Source: Nonlabens sp.
GTDB lineage: Bacteria > Bacteroidota > Bacteroidia > Flavobacteriales > Flavobacteriaceae
Reading direction: 5' to 3'
Assembly (NCBI GenBank): GCA_030731685.1
Contig: JANQTO010000035.1
Span: 1-6,530, forward strand
Length of the DNA stretch: 6,530 nucleotides
Positions 6,512-6,530 of the stretch are shown here, piece after piece; position 1 is the stretch's first letter; every line of letters begins with the position of its first letter. Under the pieces are notes generated by a model, which worked only from the letters and a program-made list of their open reading frames with translations, was not told the origin of the DNA and made no database searches. Position numbers and translations under genes: made by a program.

Positions 6512-6530
6512 TGATACTAGTCTCAGAATG

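Noticed and set aside
1..6530. Mobile element, CRISPR array, defence system or RNA gene
   Set aside because: I saw no transposase, integrase, regularly spaced repeats, tRNA-like fold or defence-type protein; the recognisable genes are core housekeeping or common envelope families.

Overview
The window looks like an ordinary chromosomal housekeeping stretch from a member of the Bacteroidota, most likely a flavobacterium (family Flavobacteriaceae). The grounds are: a 287-residue primary sigma factor of the short Bacteroidota type with no region 1.1; several intergenic octamers that fit the Bacteroidota -7 promoter element TAnnTTTG; a secreted protein that I recognise as the DUF6503 type seen in this phylum; and AT-rich intergenic DNA. 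The exact genus cannot be read from the sequence.

Layout from left to right. Positions 1-103 (minus) hold the start of an unidentified, apparently exported protein that runs off the left edge. Positions 200-894 (minus) hold two small membrane proteins of unknown function whose stop and start codons share one base, so they form a translationally coupled pair. A strong intrinsic terminator at 1016-1046 closes the gene for the primary sigma factor (1066-1929, minus). The 243-base gap upstream of the sigma gene carries a perfect 20-bp palindrome and a small dyad. Next come two minus-strand membrane proteins: a four-helix protein of unknown function (2173-2589) and a small three-helix protein of the CBU_0592 type (2659-2895). 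A compact divergent promoter region separates these from the only plus-strand gene, a secreted DUF6503-type protein (2983-3699). The right 40% is clpB (3924-6425, minus), ending in its own hairpin terminator that lies between it and the convergent secreted-protein gene.

The genes are not one pathway. SigA directs housekeeping transcription and ClpB is the heat-shock disaggregase; the small membrane and secreted proteins are envelope components of unknown role. Start codons matter here: two TTG codons that could extend the 2659 and 2983 genes both lie inside -7 promoter boxes, so I chose the downstream ATGs.

I found no mobile element, CRISPR array, RNA gene or convincing new system. The points most worth a second look are: clpB, which lacks about 33 N-terminal residues relative to E. 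coli ClpB although the rest is intact; a palindrome (core GCTTTCGCGAAAGC) that occurs once between genes and once inside the clpB coding sequence; and an imperfect inverted repeat whose arm overlaps the clpB start codon.
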